Source: Thermotogaceae bacterium (GTDB lineage: Bacteria; Thermotogota; Thermotogae; MWEM01). From it: a stretch of DNA of 44,045 bases. The notes under the pieces were generated by a model. That model worked only from the letters and a program-made list of their open reading frames with translations, ran no database searches and had not been told where the DNA came from. Below, piece after piece: positions 9,575-16,404 of this stretch; the stretch's first letter is position 1; the number at the start of each line of letters is the position of its first letter. A program made the translations under genes and the position numbers. The DNA is taken from contig JAAYCF010000001.1 of assembly GCA_012744415.1 (NCBI GenBank), positions 1 to 44,045 on the forward strand. Direction: 5' to 3'.

Positions 9575-10695
9575 TGAAACTGATCGATATAGGCTTGAGC
9601 CGTAGATAAAAGCGGTTGAAGTTCTCCCTCACCCCGCAGGTATAGTTCCAAACAGGCCTTCATCGCCGTCCAATAACCTTCCGAATAAGCGATGGTGGAC
9701 GGTTGGACAAGAGAGTTTTTCAACGATTTCTCAAATACCTCGCTGTATCGTTCGGTCGAAGGGATTCCCTCGATCAAACTTTGCTTCATATGCGCTGCGC
9801 ACAGTTCTTCCATCCGATCGAAGAGGAAAGAAAGGAAGGGGTAGACGAGCACTTCATTTTTGAAAACCACCCAGGCTTTTGTGTCGATGACTGATTTCCA
9901 GGGGTGAGGCAAAGGGACGGCGGTATAGGGGACTTCCATTTCGTCAAAATTGGGGATGAGATAGCTGCCCTGCGGGATCATCGCCACCTTTCCGGCGGAG
10001 AAGTCTTTGATCAGTCCCGGACGTTGCGGATAGTCTTTGAACCAACCGTTAACCACCCAAGAACGCAGCCTTCTCAGAACCCCTTGATTCTCTTCGGTCT
10101 TAACGCGGATGGTTCCATCCGGCATAAAGGATTGGCCAAAGCCTTCCTGCAATCCCTGAAAGATATACGGAGAGTTGAATCCCCATCCGATCGGCGTCAC
10201 GCCACAAGCGTGCAAACGGGTCATGAGCGCTTCAAGGTCGTCAACGGTCCAATCGGATTCCGGAAGAGGTATCTGATGTTTTTCAAAGACAGCCGTTTGT
10301 AAAAAAAGGACTTGCGTATCCGCATAAAAGGGAACCGCGCGCAACGCGCCGCCAGAAGTGTAAGTTTGTATTCCGATCTCCGCGAAACGCCCGGCATACC
10401 CAAGCAACCTCCCCGAGTCGACGGGAAGAGCGCTTGAGGCTACCAGCGGGAAGTAGTCACTCTTGATCAAACAGAGATCCGGGAGGGTATCCGGAGTTTT
10501 CATCCCCACTTGCAGTTTTTGGTCCAGAGCCGGTATCGGAACGATCTCCACGCGCACCTGCGCCGTTTCGGCATAGGCTTTCGCTACTGTTCGATACCAA
10601 TCTTCCCCTTCCCACGAAACCCATACGGTAAAAGAAAGGCCGACGGTTACCGAGATAAATAATAAGAAATATGAGAGGATCGCGCGTTTAGTCAT
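9571..10695 (-). CDS. sugar ABC transporter substrate-binding protein
   Basis: This 374-residue protein starts at ATG 10695; the TTG at 10701 is rejected because the ribosome site AAAGGAG would then touch it. The signal peptide (TKRAILSYFLLFISVTVGLSF) is followed by FTVWVSWEGEDWYRTVAKAYAE, the usual opening of family-1 (MalE-like) binding proteins. Later features are PDLCLIKSDYFPL, ALRAVPFYADTQVLFLQTAVFEKHQIPLPESDWTVDDLEALM and GKVAMIPQGSYLI, all typical. No lipobox cysteine is seen, so it is probably periplasmic. It is coupled to the fused permease. The sugar cannot be named. Confidence 0.87.
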   Translation of the reverse strand: MTKRAILSYFLLFISVTVGLSFTVWVSWEGEDWYRTVAKAYAETAQVRVEIVPIPALDQKLQVGMKTPDTLPDLCLIKSDYFPLVASSALPVDSGRLLGYAGRFAEIGIQTYTSGGALRAVPFYADTQVLFLQTAVFEKHQIPLPESDWTVDDLEALMTRLHACGVTPIGWGFNSPYIFQGLQEGFGQSFMPDGTIRVKTEENQGVLRRLRSWVVNGWFKDYPQRPGLIKDFSAGKVAMIPQGSYLIPNFDEMEVPYTAVPLPHPWKSVIDTKAWVVFKNEVLVYPFLSFLFDRMEELCAAHMKQSLIEGIPSTERYSEVFEKSLKNSLVQPSTIAYSEGYWTAMKACLELYLRGEGELQPLLSTAQAYIDQFQ

Positions 10696-10866
10696 TTTCA
10701 ACTCCTTTCAAATATACGAACCAACAAGGGGTTACGAATCTTAGCGAAAAAAGGTACAACGAAAGAAAGTCCCTTCAGAAGGAAAATCCGCTCAGCAATA
10801 AAACGGCTTGAACGCCGGGAAACCGATAATTTTGAAAAAACGCGAAAGAAAAACGCAACATAACGG

Positions 10867-11043
10867 CTATCGGTTGTGCGTCAACAGCCAACCGGCAACA
10901 AACCCCACGATGCCCATCACGTAAACCGTATTGATGATATCGTCGGCGCTTTGTATATACGAAACTGTATCCTGTATGAAGCAACCGGAGAAAAGAAAAA
11001 TCATCAACCCGATTGCGGCGATCCAAATTAGCGTTTTTTTCAT
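10867..11043 (-). CDS. small putative lipoprotein
   Basis: This 58-residue protein has ATG 11043, chosen over ATG 11049 because the ribosome site AGAGGGG sits six bases upstream of it. It begins MKKTLIWIAAIGLMIFLFSGC, a signal peptide with a lipobox-like F-S-G-C, followed by about 20 polar residues and a second hydrophobic segment (VYVMGIVGFVAGWLL). It would be a lipid-anchored or double-spanning membrane protein. I do not recognise a family. It is read from the minus strand directly after the cpgS terminator. Confidence 0.6.
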   Translation of the reverse strand: MKKTLIWIAAIGLMIFLFSGCFIQDTVSYIQSADDIINTVYVMGIVGFVAGWLLTHNR

Positions 11044-11068
11044 CGTCATCCCCTCTTGATTATATCAC

Positions 11069-11099
11069 AATAAAAACGCCGGGGAGTCCCCCGGCGTTT
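11069..11099 (-). terminator. rho-independent terminator of cpgS
   Basis: A perfect 11-bp stem (11074-11084 with 11089-11099, loop of four bases) made of AAACGCCGGGG and its complement. On the minus strand it is followed by TTTTTATTG, which gives the U-tract. It lies 20 bases past the cpgS stop. Confidence 0.85.
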
Positions 11100-11118
11100 C
11101 TTCCATCTGTTCTGCTTG

Positions 11119-12450
11119 CTATATGTTGTGTTTCTTCATGAATCCGTTCAGGATATCTTCCAAGTCAGGCTTTCCGATCTCTTGAAGCTCATATTGCACT
11201 CTGAGGGCCGGTTTGTTGATTTTAATGACGCGGGTTAGGTCGATCGGGGTTCCGATGATAACCAAATCGACCGGCGCGGCGTTGATGGAATCTTCGAGTT
11301 CCTTCATCTGTTTCGCCCCATAGCCCATCGCCGGCAAGATCTTGTCTAGATGATCATACTTTTTATAGGTCGAAACGATTGATCCTTTGGAGAAGGGTCT
11401 GGGATCGATTATTTCCGCGGCTCCGAATTTTTGGGCGGCCACAAAACCGGCTCCGTATTTCATTCCGCCATGGGTAAGGGTCGGACCGTCTTCAACCACG
11501 AGCACTTTTTTACCTTTGATCTGCTGGTAGTTTTCCACAAAGATCGGGGAAGCGGCGTCGATGACAGTCGCATTTGGATTCAGGCTCTGAACCTGCGATC
11601 GAACCTTTTGGATGTCTTCGGGATTGGCGGTCTCTTCTTTGTTGATGATGATAACATCTCCCGCGAGAGTGTTGACCGCGCCGGGATAGTAGGAATATTC
11701 GTGGCCGGGGCGGTGAGGATCGACAACGGTGATCCAAAGATCCGGTTTGTAGAAGGGGAAATCATTGTTACCGCCATCCCATAGGATGACGTCGGGATTC
11801 TCTTTTTCGGCTTCCCGAACGATGGCTTCGTAGTCGACGCCGGCGTAGATGACTGATTTTCGATCGATATGAGGTTCGTACTCTTCTCGTTCTTCGATGG
11901 TACAGTCGTGTTTATCCAAATCGGAGTAGTCCGCGAAACGTTGTACTTTCTGTTTAACCAGATCCCCGTAAGGCATCGGGTGGCGGATGGAGATTACTTT
12001 TTTTCCATGGTTGCGCAAGATATCCAGGACTCTGCGAGTGGTTTGGCTTTTTCCGCAGCCGGTTCTGATCGCAACGACCGCAATCACGGGTTTTGTGGAT
12101 TTGATCATAGTGCGATTCGGGCCCATAAGGACGAAATCGGCTCCACAAGCGTTGACTAAAGAGGACTTTTCCATCACGTAAGGGAAGGGAAGATCGCTGT
12201 AGGCGAGAACCACTTGGTCCACCTTATGTTTTTTGATGAGTTCTTTGAGATCCGCTTCCGCTTCTATAGGAATGCCGTTGGGATAGAGCGTTCCGGCCAA
12301 AGCCGCGGGGTAAAGCTTTCCTTCGATACCGGGGATTTGGGTGGCCGTGAATGCGACGACTTCATAATCCGGGTTGTCCCTGTAAAAAGTATTGAAATTG
12401 TGGAAATCGCGCCCGGCAGCGCCCATAATGAGAACTTTCGTTTTTGCCAT
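11119..12450 (-). CDS. cpgS: cyclic 2,3-diphosphoglycerate synthetase
   Basis: The protein has 443 residues with a strong ribosome site (GGAGGTG). The N-terminal part (about 1-115) is a Rossmann-like domain starting KVLIMGAAGRDFHNFN. A P-loop follows at about 129-137 (RTGCGKSQTTRRV), then IRHPMPYGDL, DYEAIVREAEKENPDVILWDGGNNDFPFY, DPHRPGHE and INKEETA, as in the CpgS family. The archaeal enzyme closes 2,3-diphosphoglycerate to the cyclic form with ATP, making a solute and phosphate store linked to heat stability. Bacterial homologues are widely annotated but their reaction is less established, so the product is inference. The gene has its own promoter and terminator. Confidence 0.85.
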   Translation of the reverse strand: MAKTKVLIMGAAGRDFHNFNTFYRDNPDYEVVAFTATQIPGIEGKLYPAALAGTLYPNGIPIEAEADLKELIKKHKVDQVVLAYSDLPFPYVMEKSSLVNACGADFVLMGPNRTMIKSTKPVIAVVAIRTGCGKSQTTRRVLDILRNHGKKVISIRHPMPYGDLVKQKVQRFADYSDLDKHDCTIEEREEYEPHIDRKSVIYAGVDYEAIVREAEKENPDVILWDGGNNDFPFYKPDLWITVVDPHRPGHEYSYYPGAVNTLAGDVIIINKEETANPEDIQKVRSQVQSLNPNATVIDAASPIFVENYQQIKGKKVLVVEDGPTLTHGGMKYGAGFVAAQKFGAAEIIDPRPFSKGSIVSTYKKYDHLDKILPAMGYGAKQMKELEDSINAAPVDLVIIGTPIDLTRVIKINKPALRVQYELQEIGKPDLEDILNGFMKKHNI

Positions 12451-12497
12451 TCATACACCTCCGAAAAATTTGAAAAAACTTCCTTTTTTTCCGATCG

Positions 12498-12527
12498 AGT
12501 ATAGCAAAGAGGCTACTGGAATCACAA
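12498..12527 (-). promoter_or_regulatory. promoter upstream of cpgS
   Basis: On the minus strand TTGTGA (12527-12522), an 18-base spacer and TATACT (12503-12498) with a TGC extension in front of the -10. The start codon of cpgS is 48 bases further on. Confidence 0.55.
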
Positions 12528-12642
12528 ACAGAAGTCCGAAAGAAAACAGCGACTGAGTCGAGCGGTTTGCTCAAATTACGAACCTATCTTGAGTATGCTT
12601 GCGTATACGAAGGAATACTTCGGTATGCGTCAGCAATCGCAT

Positions 12643-13680
12643 TTATTCCAGCAACGGTTTAATATCCACTTTCCAACCCGTTAGCTTTGCCGCCAATCGG
12701 GCGTTTTGGCCGCCTTTTCCAATCGCCAGCGACAACTGCGTCGGAGGCACCCAAACACGCGAGATACGATTGTCCGGATCGACAATTTCCACCTCCAGAA
12801 CCTCGGCGGGCGCTAAAGCGTTCTTGATGAGTTCTTTCACGTCGTCCGACCAATAGAAAACATCGATCTTCTCGCCTTTCAGTTCCCGCACGACCGGCGC
12901 GATCCGACCACCGCTTTCACCGATGCTGGCGCCGATCGGGTCCACTTGCGGGTGTTCGGAGACCAAAGCGATCTTTGTTCGTATGCCGGCTTCCCGAGCG
13001 ATGGCTTTGATTTGCATAATCCCATTTTCCAGTTCCGGCACTTCCAAGCTCAACAGTTGCTGCACGAATTGGGCGGACACGCGATCTACTTTGATTGCGG
13101 CGCCCCTGTTCCGGCGGTCGATTGATTCGACTAAAACTTTAACGAGATCGCCATTTTTAAAACGGTCATTCGGCAGCAGATGGTCGAAGGAGATCGTCGT
13201 ATCCAGCTTTCCGACCCGTATTTCATATCCATCGCGCGTTTCACGCATGATTTCGGCGGTGACGATTTTTCCATTCATATCTTTATACTGAGTAAAAAGG
13301 CTTTCTTTTTCCAGTTCCCGGATTTTTTGTATGAGGACTTGTTTTGCCGTTTGGGCGGCGATACGGTTGAATTTTTTAACGTTTACTTTTTGTCGGAGCA
13401 TATCGCCCGGAACGATCAGGTGTTCGATCTTTCGCGCTTCGTCCACATGAATTTTATTGATGTCTGTCACTTCAGAAAGCTCTTTGACCACTTCGAAAAT
13501 ACGAAAGACCGTGATTTCCCCATTGCGCTGGTCTATCTTCACTTCCACATTTTCTTCCTCTCCGAAAGACTTTTTATAGGCGACTTTGAGCGACTTTTCA
13601 AGCGCGTCAATAACCTCTTCTTTAGAGATTCCCCGATCTTCTTGCAGTTGTTCCAGGGCGTTGATCAATTGGATGTTCAT
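12643..13680 (-). CDS. nusA: transcription termination/antitermination protein NusA
   Basis: The protein has 345 residues, the short form without the C-terminal acidic repeats of E. coli NusA; T. maritima has a similar length. The N-terminal RNA-polymerase-binding domain spans about 1-125 (LEQLQEDRGISKEEVIDALEK), the S1 domain about 130-200 and two KH domains to the end (KIALVSEHPQVDPIGASIGESGG and LSLAIGKGGQNARLAAKLTGW). NusA binds RNA polymerase and modulates pausing, termination and antitermination. The ribosome site GGAGGT overlaps the last codons of rimP. infB does not follow it here, unlike in the common rimP-nusA-infB order. Confidence 0.95.
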   Translation of the reverse strand: MNIQLINALEQLQEDRGISKEEVIDALEKSLKVAYKKSFGEEENVEVKIDQRNGEITVFRIFEVVKELSEVTDINKIHVDEARKIEHLIVPGDMLRQKVNVKKFNRIAAQTAKQVLIQKIRELEKESLFTQYKDMNGKIVTAEIMRETRDGYEIRVGKLDTTISFDHLLPNDRFKNGDLVKVLVESIDRRNRGAAIKVDRVSAQFVQQLLSLEVPELENGIMQIKAIAREAGIRTKIALVSEHPQVDPIGASIGESGGRIAPVVRELKGEKIDVFYWSDDVKELIKNALAPAEVLEVEIVDPDNRISRVWVPPTQLSLAIGKGGQNARLAAKLTGWKVDIKPLLE

Positions 13681-13684
13681 ACCA

Positions 13685-14149
13685 TCATACCTCCAGGTAT
13701 AGGTTCCCTTTTTTTATCTGATCGAATCCTATGGTAAAGGCTCGGGTGGAGTCCCTCTCGACGATTTCGACCCGTCGCTCCTCAAGAGATACCTTGGATA
13801 GGCGGCCGATGAAGACACTTCGCTTCTCTAAGGGTTCCTTCAAAACGATTTTTACCGTTTCACCCGCGAAACGACGGTAATCTTCCGCGGTTTTCAGCTC
13901 TCGTTCGACTCCGGGAGAAGAGACTTCCAAGGTGTAAGGGAAATCAAACCAGTTTTCGAGATCAAAATACTCTCCCAAACGTTTGGATACCCTTTCACAA
14001 TCAGATAAGTCGATCTTTCGCTCCAGATGATCAATCGCGATGTAGAGTCGCGCGCTCTTCTTTCCCGGATAAAGGCGAAAGGCGTAGAGCTCAAAGCCTT
14101 CCCCTTTTACGAGCTTTCGGATGATTTCTTCTCTCTCTTTCTTTTCCAT
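13685..14149 (-). CDS. rimP: ribosome maturation factor RimP
   Basis: This 154-residue protein helps mature the 30S subunit. Family features are EGFELYAFRLYPGKKSARLYIAID, ISDCE-like LSDCERVSKRLGEYFD, and YTLEVSSPGVERELKTAEDYRRFAGETVKIVL, which contains the RimP hallmark E-V-S-S-P-G. The C-terminal part is an SH3-like domain. It precedes nusA by four bases, as in most bacteria. Its promoter and a terminator-like hairpin lie immediately upstream. Confidence 0.93.
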   Translation of the reverse strand: MEKKEREEIIRKLVKGEGFELYAFRLYPGKKSARLYIAIDHLERKIDLSDCERVSKRLGEYFDLENWFDFPYTLEVSSPGVERELKTAEDYRRFAGETVKIVLKEPLEKRSVFIGRLSKVSLEERRVEIVERDSTRAFTIGFDQIKKGNLYLEV

Positions 14150-14163
14150 CTATTCTCACCAGT

Positions 14164-14192
14164 AAAAAGTTTCGAGGGCGCAGCCCTCGAAA
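14164..14192 (-). terminator. terminator-like hairpin in the rimP leader (putative attenuator)
   Basis: A perfect 10-bp stem (TTTCGAGGGC at 14170-14179 and its complement at 14183-14192, three-base loop). On the minus strand it is followed by C and then five T's (14168-14164). It lies between the rimP promoter and the rimP start, 20 bases from the ATG. It would also stop any read-through from the PLP gene upstream. Confidence 0.75.
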
Positions 14193-14215
14193 CCGTTCTC
14201 GTATATTGTTTCCTT

Positions 14216-14244
14216 ATTGTACCAAATAAAAACGTCAACGTCAA
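14216..14244 (-). promoter_or_regulatory. sigma-70-type promoter of rimP-nusA
   Basis: On the minus strand TTGACG (14244-14239), a 17-base spacer and TACAAT (14221-14216). The expected start site is near 14209, giving a leader of about 60 bases before the rimP ATG. A second TTGACG at 14238-14233 has the wrong spacing. Confidence 0.75.
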
Positions 14245-14342
14245 GTATAAAAACAGGGAATAAACTCTCGTCCTAATTGACGCCCAGGGCGCTCCCCCGA
14301 ACGGTTACGATCGACTCTCAACAAAATCGGAAAAAGCGCTGG

Positions 14343-15749
14343 TTAAACTTGAAAGCCTCGTTTCGCGCGATAATCCAACAGCAGGGCATCCGTTTCCTCG
14401 ACCATTTTTTGCTGTTTCTGCCAAAAAACAGGGCTTCTCGTTTCGTTAAGCGCTTCGACCGTTTTTCCCTGTTGTTCCACCCACGTGTAATACTTGAGGT
14501 TGTGCCATCGTTTCCGCGCTTCGTAAGTGCCTTCCTGTAACCAATCGGTACGGACTCCCATAAAAGTTTTCTCAAAAAGAACCGCAGCGCGCGTCGGGTC
14601 CATTGTGCCGAACCGCTGGTTCAATGCTTCCATCACACTGTGATACCGATCAACGTTGTCGGTGGCAATCGTCACGATCGTATCTTCTGCGGTAAGGTCG
14701 TAGTACTTGGCTACCTTGATCGCGCTTAAAACGTTGCATACTCCGGAAATGCCGAAGATGTCAGCCATTCCTTCTACATCGGAAGACGAGATGCCGATGG
14801 ATCGCAGATAGGCTTTTCCGACGGGGTCGGTCAATAGCTGAAGCCCCAGTTTGGATTCCATATCATCGACCGCAACCATCGCATCCATATTCATCACGTT
14901 GTGGATCCAGGTGACGTGTTTATCCCCGATCCCTTGAATGTCGTGGCCACCGTACCCGTTTTGTATGACCGTGGGACATTGTATCGGTTCGGAACCCACG
15001 ATCCGGCACCGCGGAAAGACTTCTTTCAAACGATCGCCGCAGGCGATCGTGCCGGAGGAACCCATCGACGAGACGATAGAAGAGATTTCCCCGTTTCCGA
15101 TTCCCGACTTTCTCAGGACCTCGGCCAGTTCAATCAGGGTATTCCCGGTAACGTAGTAATGAAAACGGTAGTTGCCGAACTCTTCGAATTGGTTTAGGAT
15201 CCTCACTTTGTCGGGATCTTCCCGCTTCAGCTCTTTCGCTTTATCATAGATTTCTTTCACGTTGGACTCGCATCCAGGCGTCGCGATCACTTTCGCCCCA
15301 TAAGAATAGATGATGTCGAACCGCTCCTGGCTCATCAGTTCCGGAAGGATCACGAGAGAGTCGAAGCCCATCCTGCACCCTACCCAGGCGCCCCCGATCC
15401 CGTAATTCCCGGTGGATGGCCATACGAGTCGGTGGTAGAACGGGTCGACCTCCTCACGGATGACCTTTTCCATCAAGATCGAGTAAGTCGCCCCGACTTT
15501 ATGGGAACCGGTAGGGAAGTCTTTTCCGTAAAGAATGACAATATTGCAGGGAACACCGGTGATCTGTTTTGGGAGCACATAATAAGCGATCTCGTTTTTC
15601 TCATTTTTCCAGGTGATGTTGAAAAAGTTGATCGGATCCAACGGGTCACGTTGCTTCGCTTGAAGCGCGGCTTTTCTGAGTTCCTCCGGGATGGTTTCCG
15701 GATGCAGCATCTCGCTGAATGTGGGTCCTATGATTTTTTTGTCAGGCAT
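14343..15749 (-). CDS. fold-type II PLP-dependent enzyme, TrpB/cysteine-synthase-like
   Basis: The protein has 468 residues. The cofactor lysine sits in KDFPTGSHKVGATYSILM (Lys at about 84), close to the TrpB motif G-S-H-K and the threonine-synthase motif P-T-G-S-F-K. WPSTGNYGIGGAWVG and a glycine-rich phosphate loop SSMGSSGTIACG follow. It is not a standard TrpB, cysteine synthase or threonine synthase: flanking motifs and the long C-terminal region differ. It probably carries out a beta-elimination or replacement on an amino acid; the substrate is unknown. The start ATG has an unusual layout, with the GGAGGTG site 20 bases away across a hairpin. It follows the flavodoxin gene by 47 bases and may be cotranscribed with it. 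Confidence 0.75.
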   Translation of the reverse strand: MPDKKIIGPTFSEMLHPETIPEELRKAALQAKQRDPLDPINFFNITWKNEKNEIAYYVLPKQITGVPCNIVILYGKDFPTGSHKVGATYSILMEKVIREEVDPFYHRLVWPSTGNYGIGGAWVGCRMGFDSLVILPELMSQERFDIIYSYGAKVIATPGCESNVKEIYDKAKELKREDPDKVRILNQFEEFGNYRFHYYVTGNTLIELAEVLRKSGIGNGEISSIVSSMGSSGTIACGDRLKEVFPRCRIVGSEPIQCPTVIQNGYGGHDIQGIGDKHVTWIHNVMNMDAMVAVDDMESKLGLQLLTDPVGKAYLRSIGISSSDVEGMADIFGISGVCNVLSAIKVAKYYDLTAEDTIVTIATDNVDRYHSVMEALNQRFGTMDPTRAAVLFEKTFMGVRTDWLQEGTYEARKRWHNLKYYTWVEQQGKTVEALNETRSPVFWQKQQKMVEETDALLLDYRAKRGFQV

Positions 15750-15754
15750 TCAAA

Positions 15755-15776
15755 AAGGCTTGAAGCCTTCACCTCC
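15755..15776 (-). promoter_or_regulatory. ribosome site separated from its start by a hairpin
   Basis: On the minus strand GGAGGTG (15776-15770) is followed by a small hairpin, AAGGCTT, one base, AAGCCTT (15769-15755), then TTTGA and the ATG at 15749. The linear spacing of 20 bases is too long for normal initiation. The folded hairpin would bring the site to about five bases. An in-frame TGA just before the ATG rules out an earlier start. Confidence 0.5.
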
Positions 15777-15796
15777 TATTGACTTATTGCGGTATC

Positions 15797-16279
15797 TTAT
15801 CGTTTGATGGCGTCGACAAAGGCGGTGACCCATTGTTCGACGGGTTCTTTCCGATCGGCGTTGGTTTTTGTCATTTGTTCGAACATACTGCGCACCATCG
15901 CCCCTTCTTTTTCCGAACGGACCAGCGCGCCCGGAAACCGTCGGTGAGCGAAGGCGCTCGAAAGCACCGCCTCCGGGAAGGTTTTTTGAAAATACTTCTC
16001 GACCTCTTCTTCCTTGTTCTCCATGCAACAGAGGTAAAGAGCCACTTTTTTGCTGCGGAGTTCGTTTACCCGGTTCTTGCAAAAGTTGCGAACCTCCCTC
16101 CTTGCCCTTCCCATATACACCCCGCTGCCGATGACGACGCAATCGGCGGAGGAGATGTCCGGTTTTTTGTTGTCTCTCAGGTTGATAACGACCGCATCCT
16201 CTCCCAATTTGCTTTTGATCATTTTGGCGATATATTCTGTCGAACCGTATTTACCGGCGAATAAAATCGTTGTTTTCAT
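15797..16279 (-). CDS. flavodoxin-domain protein, HemG-like
   Basis: This 160-residue protein starts at ATG 16279, with GGGGGGAG upstream; the longer frame to 16351 lacks a ribosome site. The FMN phosphate loop is TTILFAGKYGSTEYIAKMI (residues 3-21), and CVVIGSGVYMGRARREVRNF and VALYLCCMENKEEEVEKYF follow. These are typical of the flavodoxin domain that includes protoporphyrinogen oxidase HemG. An electron-carrier or oxidoreductase role is likely; I see no heme genes nearby to support HemG itself. It is divergent from the acetyltransferase gene. Confidence 0.82.
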   Translation of the reverse strand: MKTTILFAGKYGSTEYIAKMIKSKLGEDAVVINLRDNKKPDISSADCVVIGSGVYMGRARREVRNFCKNRVNELRSKKVALYLCCMENKEEEVEKYFQKTFPEAVLSSAFAHRRFPGALVRSEKEGAMVRSMFEQMTKTNADRKEPVEQWVTAFVDAIKR

Positions 16280-16321
16280 GTGTTCTCCCCCCTTCCAGCA
16301 CGATTCTGAAAATGCTGATCG

Positions 16322-16327
16322 ATTATA
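16322..16327 (-). promoter_or_regulatory. extended -10 promoter of the flavodoxin gene
   Basis: TATAAT on the minus strand, preceded by TGC; no good -35. It lies 42 bases from the ATG at 16279. Confidence 0.55.
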
Positions 16328-16355
16328 GCATGAATCCCCGGACTCCCCCATCTGA

Positions 16356-16361
16356 TATAAT
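16356..16361 (+). promoter_or_regulatory. extended -10 promoter of the acetyltransferase gene
   Basis: TATAAT preceded by TGA on the plus strand, with no good -35. It lies 43 bases from ATG 16405 and only 28 bases from the divergent -10, so the two promoters share upstream DNA. Confidence 0.55.
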
Positions 16362-16404
16362 CGACAAAGAGACGGATAATAAAACGCGTTTCATGGGAGG
16401 AAGA

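Noticed and set aside
10796-10817. Small hairpin CGGC-TTGAAC-GCCG with TTTTATT after it on the minus strand, between the lipoprotein and the binding-protein gene
   Set aside because: Only four base pairs in the stem; too weak to support as a terminator.
11059-11064. TATAAT with TGA ahead, upstream of the small lipoprotein gene
   Set aside because: The predicted start site would fall inside the ribosome site, leaving almost no leader, so promoter function is doubtful.
12600-12631. Hairpin with one bulged base downstream of nusA
   Set aside because: The stem (GCGTATACGAAG against CTTCGGTATGCG) has G-U pairs and a bulge, and no U-tract follows on the minus strand, so I do not call it a terminator.
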